Below are positions 13,302 to 23,098 of a DNA stretch of 64,000 bases, in pieces. The notes under the pieces were generated by a model. That model did no database searches. It saw only the letters and a list, made by a program, of their open reading frames with translations, and was not told the DNA's origin. The stretch's first letter is position 1. Every line of letters starts with the position of its first letter. The translations under genes and the position numbers were made by a program. The stretch is taken from NCBI GenBank assembly GCA_949358305.1, contig OX442315.1, positions 3,534,001 through 3,598,000 on the forward strand, in the 5' to 3' direction. Source of the DNA: Strigamia acuminata. Lineage: Eukaryota; Arthropoda; Chilopoda; Geophilomorpha; Linotaeniidae.

Positions 13302-13525
13302 TATGGTCTATTGGCACCACAAGGAATCATGCAGGATTAAGTGCAATGAGAAAGTACATTGTATTGACAACAATACAATGTACTCCGTACAAGACATCAT
13401 GCAGCTTCCATCTTTTCCCCTTGGTAACCATGCAATAAAAGAATCTACTTCTATTAGGAGAGTAGATCATGGAGGATGTTTAGGCCCAAACTCCTGGCTA
13501 TTTAATTTGTGTTCAGGGCAATACA
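13302..13525 (+). repeat. Solo LTR related to Gypsy element I
   Basis: Aligns, with moderate divergence, to the reverse complement of 17938-18172, the probable 5' LTR of the - strand Gypsy element I. Shared landmarks are ACCACAAGGAAT near the start, a 12-bp-stem palindrome (TACATTGTATTG and its complement), CAGCTTCCATCTTTT, and GTGGAGGATG-like sequence further on. It has the opposite orientation to the nearby Gypsy element, so it is not that element's partner LTR. The right boundary is approximate. Confidence 0.6.
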
Positions 13526-13574
13526 CAAAAATTACTTATTCCGTTTCTCTATTTAAACTCAGAAATACACCAAA

Positions 13575-13812
13575 TTGAGCGTAGCGATACTTTTCGCTTG
13601 TGTTCTATTTTTAACATGCGACGCTGTGGGTGGAGGAAATGAGATCGTGAAAAAAGGGTAATGTAGCTGTGAGAATGAATACTTGTCAATAATTCGTTTT
13701 TGTCATTTAATTTCCTATTTATTGCAGAGATGGCGGCGCAAAACAGAACCCTGTTGGTCTGGTAACGAATGTAGTTACAAATTTAGAGGAACTATTAAGA
13801 CCTTGCAGTTGA
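13575..13812 (+). pseudogene. Small secreted peptide locus, copy 1 (start lost)
   Basis: Two exons (13575-13657 and 13728-13812) are homologous in sequence, intron position and phase to the intact gene at 43165-43410. Exon 1 would encode a hydrophobic signal-peptide-like segment, but the initiator position is TTG instead of ATG. The donor is GTAATG and exon 2 stays open to a TGA. The C-terminus keeps NVVTNLEELL followed by a Cys. Everything but the start codon is intact, so it is either a recent pseudogene or uses a non-AUG start. I favour the first. Confidence 0.6.
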
Positions 13813-14202
13813 GTGCCGTTTATAGGATTTACTCCCTAAACTGTAGCTAAGATGTCTAGGGGTAAATGATTAAATAAATACAAGCAAGGTTAAAATTCAT
13901 GCAATAATTTATTTGGTTAAATTACTAAGAAATGACTAAAATGACTTGTTGTTGTGCACAATGGCGGGGCGTCTTCTTCCGTTACTACAGTCCGTAGAAA
14001 GAATGGTCGACTGACTCCTTTGATCTATGGAGAGTGGCACTGTTAGTACCTAATCTGCCACCAGAGCGTGTCGCAAGCGCATCTGGCTCTAACCAGAGGG
14101 TCTCATTGGCCAGTGTAAATGGCTAACAATTGTAAATTTGCATTAATTTTTTTTTTTAGTTTTATTTTTTTGAACTGAAACCAAAAAAAATAAAAATTTC
14201 AG

Positions 14203-14321
14203 AAGAACAAAAGAAGAAACTTCTAGCTACTATTTAAGGTGTTGCTGGCAAAGCTGCTAAACTTATTGGTGACGAACCTACTACAGCTCTGGGAGAGGTT
14301 ATTGGTGGTGGCAAAGGCTGA
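14203..14321 (+). pseudogene. Relic terminal exon of a Lys/Gly-rich peptide
   Basis: After a TTTCAG acceptor there is an open frame with EEQKKKLLATI, one TAA stop, then GVAGKAAKLIGDEPTTALGE and a Gly-Gly-Gly-Lys-Gly end before TGA. It lies downstream of the copy-1 secreted-peptide locus and would continue a phase-1 upstream exon. The composition resembles the C-terminal exon of a small secreted peptide, and the internal stop suggests it is dead. No homologue is recognised. Confidence 0.4.
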
Positions 14322-14396
14322 GAATAATGGCAAATGAATAACTTGACAAACTTTATTTTTCCCACAAATGGAATAATAAATTACGGAGTAAAATAT

Positions 14397-16175
14397 TTAA
14401 TTCTGAACTTGACTAATTTTGTGTTTGCTACAAGTGTGCAATGCATAAGCCACTGGAATGTCCAGACCTGGTCTGTGCTCTATCGAGTAGTTGTAGCCTG
14501 CCAAGATAATTGTCCACCTTAGCATCCTAGGGCTAATAATATTTGGTGTAGGATTGGTCACTCCAAATATTCCGAGCAATGGCTTGTGGTCAGTTACAAT
14601 TCTGAACTTTCTCCCACATAGGAACTGGTGGAACTTCTGCACCGCATAGATGATTGCCAATGCCTCTCGGTCAGTCTGGCTGTAGCGTCTCTGAGTTGGC
14701 GAGAGTGACTTGGACGCATACAAGACTGGCCGCTCCTCCCCGTTGTCTAACACGTGGTTTAACACTGCCCCCACTCCCACTGGGCTGGCGTCGACAACCA
14801 GAACCAGTGAATGATGGAGTGAGTAGTGCACTAGGAGGCTCTCACTAGTAATCATCTCTTTAGTGGTATTAAAAGCGGTGGCTCTTCTTTGCGTCCACTC
14901 CCAGGATGCGTTCCCCTGCAATAACTCTCGCAGTGGCTGTGCGACCTCCGCAAAATGCGGTAGAAATTGCAGATAGAATTGGACCATCTTTAGAAATGAG
15001 CGCAGTTCTTGCAAGTTGTTGGGTGCTGGCATCTTCTTAATCGCCGCGACGTTATCTCCAGATGGTCGAATTCCTGTACTGTCCACTTGAAATCCCAGAT
15101 ATGCGACCTGCGTCCTGAAAAACTCGCATTTCCGTCTTACTAAACGCAGATTTGCTCTTCTGAGTCTTCTCAGGACTTCTCTGACCACCTTCACATGTTC
15201 TTCATATGTGTCCGTCGCAATCAAAATGTCATCCTGATATGGTGAGACATCATCCAGGTCAGCAAACATTGTATCCATAATCCTTTGGAATACTCCGCTG
15301 CTTGATATGGTACCAAAAGGTAATCTGTTAACTGCATAGAGTCCTTTATGAGTGTTGATTGCAGCTATAAATGAACTCGCCCGAGTGAGCAATACCTGTT
15401 GGTACGCCTGTCTGATGTCAAGCTTGGTAAAATACTTCTTTCCTCCAAGCTTAGCCATAATATCAGAAACTCTAGGCAGTGGGTATGGATCTGGTAAGAT
15501 AGCCGGGTTCACAGTTGACCGGTAGTCTCCGCATAACCGCACTGTACCGTCCTTCTTGTCAACTATGACCAGCGGGGTTGCCCACTCCGAAAATGCGATT
15601 GGTTGGTAAATCCCATCCGCAACTCCCTTTTCCAGTTCCTTTTCCACTGCTGTACGCAAGGCTACAGGTACAGGCCTCGCGCGAAAGAAGCGCGGCTTTA
15701 CACCTTTTTTCAGGTAAAGTTGTACAGGCGGACCTGGATATAAACCCAAAGAGGCCTCAAAAACATCCTTGTACTCCTGAAGTAACAGTCTCAATACAGT
15801 GTCCTCCTCTTCCAACTCCGCAATTAAGTCTTGTGGGGTCATTGACCCATTGATCCCATGGTGCATCCCTTGTTGTCTCTCCAGCCTGTTGATCAGGAAA
15901 GTTTTCACAGAACGAGATTGCCTCGTGGTTTCCCTGCCCAGCAGTATTGTGGCCTGACCAGCAGTGACCAAGAACCGCAACTTCACTTCTTCATCTCCTA
16001 CCCTAACCGGTAGGTAGATCTCCCCAAGTGCAGGTCTCCTTTCGCCAAAATAACCAATCAACGTAATGTTGGTCGGTTGTACAGGCCATGTCACATTGCT
16101 TAAGGTCATCCACTTGATCAAAGTATCTCTGGAGATCAACGAATATCTTGAACCAGTGTTCACTGTTGCTACCAC
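14397..16175 (-). CDS. Gypsy I pol fragment: protease, RT, RNase H
   Basis: 592 codons. The protease active-site region reads VNTGSRYSLIS, where Asn replaces the catalytic Asp of the usual DTG, so the protease is probably dead. Reverse transcriptase follows (CGDYRST and the catalytic PYQDDILIA box), then RNase H with VDASPVGVGAVL, DREALAI and TDHKPLLG. The frame ends shortly after RNase H, with no zinc-binding or DDE integrase domain. Gag lies just upstream in another frame, so a frameshift or separate start would have been needed. This is a replication polyprotein remnant and looks inactive. Confidence 0.9.
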   Translation of the reverse strand: MVATVNTGSRYSLISRDTLIKWMTLSNVTWPVQPTNITLIGYFGERRPALGEIYLPVRVGDEEVKLRFLVTAGQATILLGRETTRQSRSVKTFLINRLERQQGMHHGINGSMTPQDLIAELEEEDTVLRLLLQEYKDVFEASLGLYPGPPVQLYLKKGVKPRFFRARPVPVALRTAVEKELEKGVADGIYQPIAFSEWATPLVIVDKKDGTVRLCGDYRSTVNPAILPDPYPLPRVSDIMAKLGGKKYFTKLDIRQAYQQVLLTRASSFIAAINTHKGLYAVNRLPFGTISSSGVFQRIMDTMFADLDDVSPYQDDILIATDTYEEHVKVVREVLRRLRRANLRLVRRKCEFFRTQVAYLGFQVDSTGIRPSGDNVAAIKKMPAPNNLQELRSFLKMVQFYLQFLPHFAEVAQPLRELLQGNASWEWTQRRATAFNTTKEMITSESLLVHYSLHHSLVLVVDASPVGVGAVLNHVLDNGEERPVLYASKSLSPTQRRYSQTDREALAIIYAVQKFHQFLCGRKFRIVTDHKPLLGIFGVTNPTPNIISPRMLRWTIILAGYNYSIEHRPGLDIPVAYALHTCSKHKISQVQN

Positions 16176-16190
16176 GGGGATCTTACCCAG

Positions 16191-17330
16191 TCACATTGAC
16201 ATGCGAAAGGGGTCATCCTGGTCATAATCGGGATTCCGGATTTGGCATCCCGGTTGAGTGACCGAGGGAACATAATTCATTGGGGTGCAACTCTGCTGAA
16301 AGGGCTGATAGGCAGGCCTTTGACCACCACCACCACCGCGTGCGCGTCCGCGTTTGGTACGCCCTCCTTGACCACGCTGTTGGGTCCCAGACGGTCCTGC
16401 ATTTGCATCCCGCATCTGCATCGGTTGACCACGACCTGTCTGTTGCACCTGTTGCCTCATGGGACAATCTCTTTTCAGGTGTCCCACTTCACCGCAATAC
16501 CAACAGGCACCGTAAGGTAAACCACCTCGCGGGCGCACAGGGGTGGACTGACCAGTGCTCACAAAAGGCCTTTGTGGCAACACCACACCCTTGGTATAAA
16601 CATGGGCCATAGGGGGCTGAGAGCTGTAAGCCACCATGCTAGCGGGAACCATGGGTAAAACCATATCCCTTCCGCTATCTGGTTCAAAACATGTAGTGGC
16701 TTGCATGTCCGCCACACCAGCTGCGGCGCCTTCGAATGCCATGGCCATCTCCATTGCCTCCTTTAAGGTTTTGGGCTTTTGCAGGAGAATGTACTGCGTT
16801 GCCGTGGCATTCCCCAGTTCCTCAATCAACTGGTCCATGACCGCAAAGTCCACCTGCTTAGAGTCTCCGTACTCTCTCTTCTCTGCAAGACCGCGGAGAA
16901 CAGCAACATACGATGCCACCGACTCCTTTGGCTGGCGTACTCGCTTGCGTAACCGGTTCCGGATAATAATTGGAGGTACCGCCGGACTAAAGTATGCCTT
17001 TATCTTTTCGACTATGTCCTCATAAGTCATATCCGAAATCTTGGTTGGGGCAGTCAACTTGTGTAGCAGGGCATGGGTATCTGCGCCCATCGAGGCCACC
17101 AAGAACATCTTCAAATTGTCCTTATCCGAATAGAATTTGTGTAGCTTTGCCATGAACTCGAACCGTTCAACCCACAAACTCCAATCCGTCTCAGTTTTGC
17201 CTTGAAATGGGGGCACGTGCGCCACATAGGCTGTCTCAGCTCCGCTTGTTGACGCCATTCCAGCTAAGCTTGTCTGCGACTCCTGGTTTACGCCAGCTAC
17301 CAATTCCTCCGGGTCATCGTCACTATCCAC
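16191..17330 (-). CDS. Gypsy I gag-like protein
   Basis: 379 codons from ATG to stop. The N-terminal half is a capsid-like region (FQGKTETDWSLWVERFEF, typical of arthropod Gypsy gag). One CCHC zinc knuckle, CWYCGEVGHLKRDC, sits near residues 277-290, followed by a Gly/Arg/Gln-rich tail. The frame is intact although pol is truncated. Expected role: capsid assembly and RNA binding. The stop lies 16 bp before the pol open frame. Confidence 0.88.
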   Translation of the reverse strand: MDSDDDPEELVAGVNQESQTSLAGMASTSGAETAYVAHVPPFQGKTETDWSLWVERFEFMAKLHKFYSDKDNLKMFLVASMGADTHALLHKLTAPTKISDMTYEDIVEKIKAYFSPAVPPIIIRNRLRKRVRQPKESVASYVAVLRGLAEKREYGDSKQVDFAVMDQLIEELGNATATQYILLQKPKTLKEAMEMAMAFEGAAAGVADMQATTCFEPDSGRDMVLPMVPASMVAYSSQPPMAHVYTKGVVLPQRPFVSTGQSTPVRPRGGLPYGACWYCGEVGHLKRDCPMRQQVQQTGRGQPMQMRDANAGPSGTQQRGQGGRTKRGRARGGGGGQRPAYQPFQQSCTPMNYVPSVTQPGCQIRNPDYDQDDPFRMSM

Positions 17331-17937
17331 CGCCGCCGGGTAACTTGTCAGTCCTGACTCCGTGATTGCGATAAAATCCGGTCCAACAATCCAGATTGGT
17401 GCAACAATCCAGTGAGTGCTCTCACTTCCCAGACCTGCCCTGACCCCCTTCCCAGTAGGTACTTCTCCGAGGAGCTAAGCTGGGTTCAGCACTGGCCGCC
17501 CTCTCCTGGGAGGTGGCTTGATGTGTGCAGCTATTATCCCCTTACCGTACCCTAGTGGGAAAAGGAGACCCTAGCCCTACCTAAGCTGAGAGCTAATAAT
17601 GACATAGTGTTGCGTTGGCATTGTCAGGGGCATTCTTTGGGATCTTTGTTCCCTGGTGTCATTGTTGAGGCCCTTTGTTGCTCAGACGATGGCTGGAGTC
17701 ATTGTTGACCTCCTGGTGGCAAAATCTGAAGTTAGGCTTAATAACCCTAGATAGGCCTAACTGGGCCTAGTAACCCTAGCAAGTCCCAAGTAATACTAGT
17801 TAGGCCTAAGCCAGGCCTAACTATCTGAAATGACAGAAAAGAAAGACAGAATCCATTCCAAAAAAAAAATTTTAAAGATACAGTTCACCTCTCTTTAATC
17901 CAGGGTTCTGCTGTCCTGTTCAGGGTGCCACTTTACC

Positions 17938-18172
17938 ATCTTTGCCCTGGAGATGGGAAGTAAAACACAGGAGACCAGTTGGGCCAAAACTTCATCCTCC
18001 ACTCTTCTAAACAGAGTCGATTTATTTGTCAGTAACCTGACCAACTGTCACTAGAGGGAAAAAGATGGAAGCTACATGCTGCTTTGTACATTGTATTATT
18101 GACAATACAATGTACTAATTCAATGCAATAAAGCCTGCATAAATTCCTTGTGGTGTTAATACACCACAGTAT
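17938..18172 (-). repeat. Probable 5' LTR of Gypsy element I
   Basis: On the - strand this begins near the palindrome TGGTGTATTAACACCA and ends close to TGGCACCCTGAACAGGAC, which resembles a tRNA primer-binding site. It is homologous to the solo LTR at 13302-13525. Boundaries are inferred by comparing the two copies. I found no target duplication because the distal half of the element is missing. Confidence 0.5.
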
Positions 18173-18229
18173 TATTTACATATGAATTGCAGCGAGAGTT
18201 GCAACAGATTTGTCAAGTATTGAGGTGAG

Positions 18230-18600
18230 ATTTTTCGGACTGTGGACTGTGTACTGCTAACAGGAAAAGTAGTTTTGTTATGTTTTTAATTTGCTAGATT
18301 ATTATGATGAGTGAAATGATGAAAGTTTATTATTTTTTATAATAAAATGTTTATTCAATTCAAAAAATAATGGTTTATGCTGTCAAAATACATGTTTGTT
18401 AGGTTGGTTCAACTTATTGGTTGATTTTTCAGGAAAGCAAGCAATTTTTTAATTATTTTATTGGTTCTTTTGCCTGGAAAGTACTCAAAATGTCAGTCAG
18501 TGTTTTAATCTATTTTTTGGTATCACAATACTAGTGAAATGGCTGGACCAATGAGAAATTAGCGCATTCTTATGGTGAGCCTGAGTATAAATTTGGTTTG
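18230..18600. mobile_element. MITE, family A, diverged copy
   Basis: Shares internal blocks with the element at 1428-1838: AGGAAAAGTAGTTTTGTT, TTCAATTCAAAAAATAAT-like sequence, and GAAATGGCTGGACCAATGAG before the right end. The terminal inverted repeats are badly eroded, so the edges are approximate. Confidence 0.6.
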
Positions 18601-20304
18601 TCGACGACTGAAATTTCAGGTTTTGATTTGAGTCGTTTTTGCCTTGTTTGGAGCCACTGCTCACAGTTCGAACATTTAGTTCCGACTGATGGTTCCTTAT
18701 TTTCAACGGTCAGTCACTCTTCAGCCATTCTTTTCTTCGCCGGTCTGCCTCATGGTCGTTTCTCTTGCTAAGGTGTCGCCATTTTTACAATGTAAAAAGA
18801 AGACAGGGAGAAATGATAGACAAGAAAAACAAGATGAAGAAAGACAAAATGACAGGCAAGTCTAATGGTTAAATTTAAATTTAAACAATTGAAAAATCAA
18901 AAACTATTCCGGCCAGTGCTGCGATCCGGGTTTTTATCAAGTTATAATTTGTAGTCGAGATGCTGTTGCACAGACTTAGTCTCTAAACTGGCTCAAAAAT
19001 GTCTAGGGGTTAAGATAAATACAGAGATTACAGGAGATAGCTGATACACACAAGGATGTTGGCTTTGCAAACTGTGCAAACATTTTATTGGTGGCAAGGG
19101 TCCAAGTGGAGTTCAGTAAACATCGGCAATGTGGAGAAGAAATGACAATCCAATGATCACTCAATACAACCAGAATGTTAGAAAAATAAATTGAATGCGT
19201 AAGCACATAAAAGCTGTAAACGGAGGGAATACCAATAACATTTTAAGTTGTGAATAAACTAAATTTTTATTAATCATAAACAAGTTTGGTGCGATTCGGG
19301 TCTATAATTATTACACAAATACACTTATAGTACTTACACTTGAAACTGGCCAAAAATATCTAGGGATTAAATACTTGTAGGTACAAAAGGTAAGTATTAA
19401 AATGAAACACAATAATTAATTCTCTTAAATTACAATCAATGAATTACTATTAAATAAGACTAAACTAGGGATAATGAAATGAACAATGGGGTGAATAAAT
19501 GGCGCGCACCATAATGGCTCGCACAATGGTTCTTCTTTCTCATATGTACTCACTCGTACGATGGCGATTGATCGAGGACCGATGCCCGCTGACCAAGTCA
19601 ACTGTACACCAAGTCACATTTATTTAACTTGGTAAATCCACGTTGGAATAAATCCAGCGATATCGTTTAATTCGTACAAAGCAAATTCCCGCGTGTTTAT
19701 TCGAAACACGAGTTAATCCTAGACACAACAGAGAAGCCACGTGTAAGACTGTCACGATTAATTTTAGATGTAGAAAATTAATTTGACTTAAATTAATAAA
19801 ATAAGTGGACAGAGTTCGAGGATTTCTCTCAAAATGTCCACCGTCAAATGTGAACATCGGGCGGTTAAGGAAATCCTAGCTCGCTGGTGAATTTATATTC
19901 GACAGTTTCCTTGCTTGTAATTGAATGTAAAAAGTAATAACAAAGACTCAGTCTCAGACTGCAACAAGGGTGAAAAATGAACACTGAGCATGGTTAAAAT
20001 GGTAGGGAAATAAACATAATACAGCTAGTTTTGGGATGGAATGCGCTTGCTTAAGGCGCAAGAGAAAGAAAAAGGTTCATTCAATTATGAAATCCTCTTT
20101 TTAGAATTAAGAAAAAATGACAAACTGCCTGAAAATCTAAAGGAGATACCAAACCATAGAAAACCAAGACAGAAAGTCAGGGTTGGGTGTGACATTCTCA
20201 TTCCACTATGCACAAGCAGAAAGCTTAGTGCACAGTTTGAATGGAAGAGGAGAAGTGTTGTTTTAGTGGTCAGAAAGGCTAGAAGTAACCTCTGATCATG
20301 TGAT
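18601..20304. other. Repeat-derived DNA left of Gypsy element II
   Basis: Contains a decayed - strand copy (18715-18772) of the short basic peptide intact at 41313-41399, here with internal stops. Two blocks (18880-19040 and 19330-19400) recur at 40430-40570, 41200-41340, 41640-41720, 42445-42575 and 43400-43540, with landmarks CTAAACTG(T)GGC and TGTCTAGGGG. An open stretch at 20041-20295 has no recognisable motif. I see no host gene. Confidence 0.5.
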
Positions 20305-20606
20305 TGTCGCATCTCGCATCAATTAAATGTCGTGTATTTCTTGTAAAATCCAATTAAATTAATCAGCAAAGCGCGCGTGCAAATAACAATATAATGATGC
20401 AGTTTGTTAAGAAAAACAATGAATGTTAACATGATGAGAATGTAATTATTATTAGAAAAAGAATCGATATAACGAACGAAAACGAACGAATGAAAACATG
20501 TACTAAATTTGTGTCTGAAAAGATACCAGTAAAAGAGAATCAAATGCAAATAAATGGTGTTTATTCATGTGCTGAAACCAATTGTGATTACTTCACGAAC
20601 ACGACA
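20305..20606 (+). repeat. 5' LTR of Gypsy element II
   Basis: 302 bp, begins TGTCGCATCTC and ends ACACGACA (TG...CA termini). It seems identical to 38956-39257. An AATAAA lies in TGCAAATAAATGG toward its end. Open frames inside, seen in both LTRs on the - strand, are not genes. Confidence 0.96.
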
Positions 20607-20654
20607 AGTTGGCGACGAGCAGAGCGCAACATATTCGATTGAGGATTCGAACCC

Positions 20655-22006
20655 ATGGGCCGGCAAAATGAGTCGTGTGGTTTAAGATATGTATCGTTGG
20701 CGTTGTTATTAAGTTTAATATTCGGGACTGACACTGTGTTTTGGTTTGTAGTGATCGGAATGACGGATCCGATAAAAACAACGTCGGTGACGGCGATAAC
20801 GCAATCGTCGTCGGTATCCACGGCCGATTTGATAGCAGCGATCTCGTCATTGGTAAAAGCTCAAACGGACCGACCACCGCACCAACTCGGCACGATTCTT
20901 CCCTTTACTGGAAAATCCGAGGAAGCTTGGGCCCAGTACATCCACCAGTTCAGAGATTTCTGTGTGCTTAATCATGTGAAGGACAAGGAGCAGAAACAGC
21001 TACTCACATCCGTGGCAGGGACAGAAATGTACGGTTTGATAAAAGATCTCGTTTACCCGGAAACGATAGAGAAAGCAACTCTGGACGACATAATTGCGAA
21101 ATTAACCGAGCACTACCAGGCGATCACCAGACCTCATGTGCAAAAATTCAAGCTGGCAGCAATTAAGCGTCAACCGGGCGAGACGATCGCCAAGTTTGTG
21201 GCTGACCTACGAGCCCAAGCACGCTTGTGCAAATTCGTGTCGAAAGAAATAAATGACGAGGCCATACTAACTCAATTTATAACGGGCGTGAATAACGACA
21301 AGTTACGCCTGCGCCTCCTAGAAGAGGAGATATTGGATTTGGCTAAAGCTATCAAGCTGGCCTTGGCTGCTGAGGCGGCAGCCCAGGGGCAGCTTGTATA
21401 CAAAAAGCAGAAAGAGCCGACCATTAACGTCACCTCACCTGAACTGGACAAAACGCAGCCTTTGGGATTAACGGATGTTTATCGAGTGGAGGCCCCTGAT
21501 CAATCATTTAAACCCAGCGGTGTTTCGGGTCGGCAATTTACAAATTTTGGACGAGGAAGGTCGCGTGGCCAGCCATTTGTACAAGGCGTCACTGGCGTAA
21601 CAAATCGCCCGGCCATGACCATCGCACAGCTTGCCGGTAAATGCAAGCGCTGCGGTGGCGATCATAAGGGACTCTTGTGCCCTTTCAGCGAGGCCAAATG
21701 TTATCGGTGCGGAGGTGTGGGACACCTGGCAAGGGTCTGCATGAGGCCGGACCCTTCCCAACAACAGGACAGAGGACAACGACCTCGCGAAGCTTTTACA
21801 CCGTTTAACCAACGACGGGTGCCGGTGAATTGGATGGCTGAGACCAGTACGGAATTTCCTCCACCACAGCAGTTGCAATATCAGCAACAACAACAACAAC
21901 AACAACATTATCAACAGCAACAGAGATCACAACAGCAACAACAACAATTACAACAGCCACAGCAGCAACGGCTAAGACAAGCCCCAGGTGGATACAGTGG
22001 TCAACT
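20655..22006 (+). CDS. Gypsy II gag part of an interrupted gag-pol
   Basis: Open from ATG 20655; an in-frame ATG at 20760 (MTDPIKTTSV) is the more conventional gag start, because the intervening 35 residues form an unusual hydrophobic stretch (VSLALLLSLIFG). A capsid-like region is followed by two zinc knuckles: CKRCGGDHKGLLC (C-x2-C-x3-H-x4-C, non-standard spacing) and CYRCGGVGHLARVC (canonical). A long Gln-rich tail comes next. The 5' LTR of element III interrupts the codon at 22005-22006, and the open frame runs 64 bp into that LTR to a stop at 22070. The same frame and the same Gln-rich composition resume at 35512, so gag and pol were one polyprotein before insertion. Confidence 0.88.
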
Positions 22007-23026
22007 TGTTGTGACCCGACTGGACCGGGGTCAACGAAGAGTTTCTCTCGTGACCTCGTTTCGGGTGTAAGGGGAGCCGCAAGCGCGTCTCCCTTCCCTC
22101 AGTGCATTGACATCTAGTCAATGGACAGGCGTCTGCCCTGAGGGAGTGGGGATGGCTCGTCCACCCCACCATTGGGTGATTCCGGTCACCTGTCAACCCC
22201 GCTTTGTGCAAAGGAATGTGCCTTGCACTGAGCGGGCAGAACCAACACAACCATCAAACGAGAAACACACGTAAAACCCGTCGTCCTACAAGATCAGGCC
22301 CAAGTAAATATACTGGGATTGACCAAGGACAAAGGACAATTTACCGTGAGTACGTTTGGTCAGTGTCAAACTCCGCAGAGTAACCTGCGAGATAAGATTA
22401 CCACACTATTTTAGCACACCAGCTAGAAATAGTAAAAACCACTCCAGTTTAGCGAGTTGTGCAGACAAACGGTCGCACAAGCCTAAACTGCAGTAAAACC
22501 ACGACGAGCGTTCCCGCCGCTGTGTGACCGCCGGGAGCCAGAAGAGTCCGCCGCTGTGTGATCGCCGGACACCACACAAAAACCTAGACAACAGCCCGAA
22601 GTAAGCCTTTTAACTAAGCATTCACTCGCGCCCGACCAGCGTGAGCCCGAAGGACCAGCCAGAGACGAGCCGAGGACGCCATATTGCCACGCCGGCCCAA
22701 GACGACACCACGTTGCCACAACGAGGACGCCATCTTGGACACGACCGAGACAACAGACGACCTCGCCGATTCCAGCCAGCTTTCATCATACCTTTACCTT
22801 TCCATTTCCCTTCACCCATTCCGATTTACCTTTTACCTACCTTTTATATATATATATATATAAGATATATCTGTACATTGTCCCACAGAATAAATCTATA
22901 TTATATTTTACCTTTTATATCTGTGTAATCATTTCTTTGGGTAAACCGCTTGAGCAAAGCGGTAGTGAGTTAGTCGAATTAAGTAATCAACCCACGAGTT
23001 AGCGACGGTTAGAGTTGAGCGCGACA
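22007..23026 (+). repeat. 5' LTR of Gypsy element III
   Basis: 1020 bp, starts TGTTGTGACCC and ends GCGCGACA. Its twin is 34492-35511. It contains a (TA)n run at about 22850-22862 that could serve as a TATA region, and AATAAA at 22889-22894. Confidence 0.97.
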
Positions 23027-23028
23027 CG

Positions 23029-23046
23029 TGGGGGCCTGTCCGGGAT
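23029..23046 (+). promoter_or_regulatory. Primer-binding site of element III, tRNA-Pro type
   Basis: TGGGGGCCTGTCCGGGAT begins two bases after the LTR. It differs at two positions from the tRNA-Pro primer-binding site known from gammaretroviruses, so priming by tRNA-Pro is the natural inference. Comparison with the tRNA 3' ends of the same genome would settle it. Confidence 0.7.
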
Positions 23047-23098
23047 CAAGTTGAATAACTGATTCTAACCTGTGATTACATCATACCCAAAGCAAGAA

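Larger units (their letters stand above)
14397..18172 (-). mobile_element. Ty3/Gypsy element I, truncated
   Basis: In - strand order: probable 5' LTR (17938-18172), leader of about 600 bp, gag (16191-17330), and pol reaching only to the end of RNase H. The integrase and 3' LTR are absent. Pol stops where sequence shared with the secreted-peptide repeats begins (the block CTTGACTAATTTTGTGTTTG also occurs near 40310 and 41070), so the 3' half was deleted or replaced. The protein sequence is closest to element II in this window (YQDD box, VGVGAVL and TDHKPLLG in RNase H). Confidence 0.85.

Noticed and set aside
20319-20549. - strand ORF, repeated at 38970-39200
   Set aside because: It lies wholly inside the LTRs of Gypsy element II, and the repetition comes from the LTR pair.
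22483-22928. Cluster of ORFs at 21972-22928, repeated at 34460-35413
   Set aside because: They lie inside or overlap the 1020-bp LTRs of element III and have no protein features.
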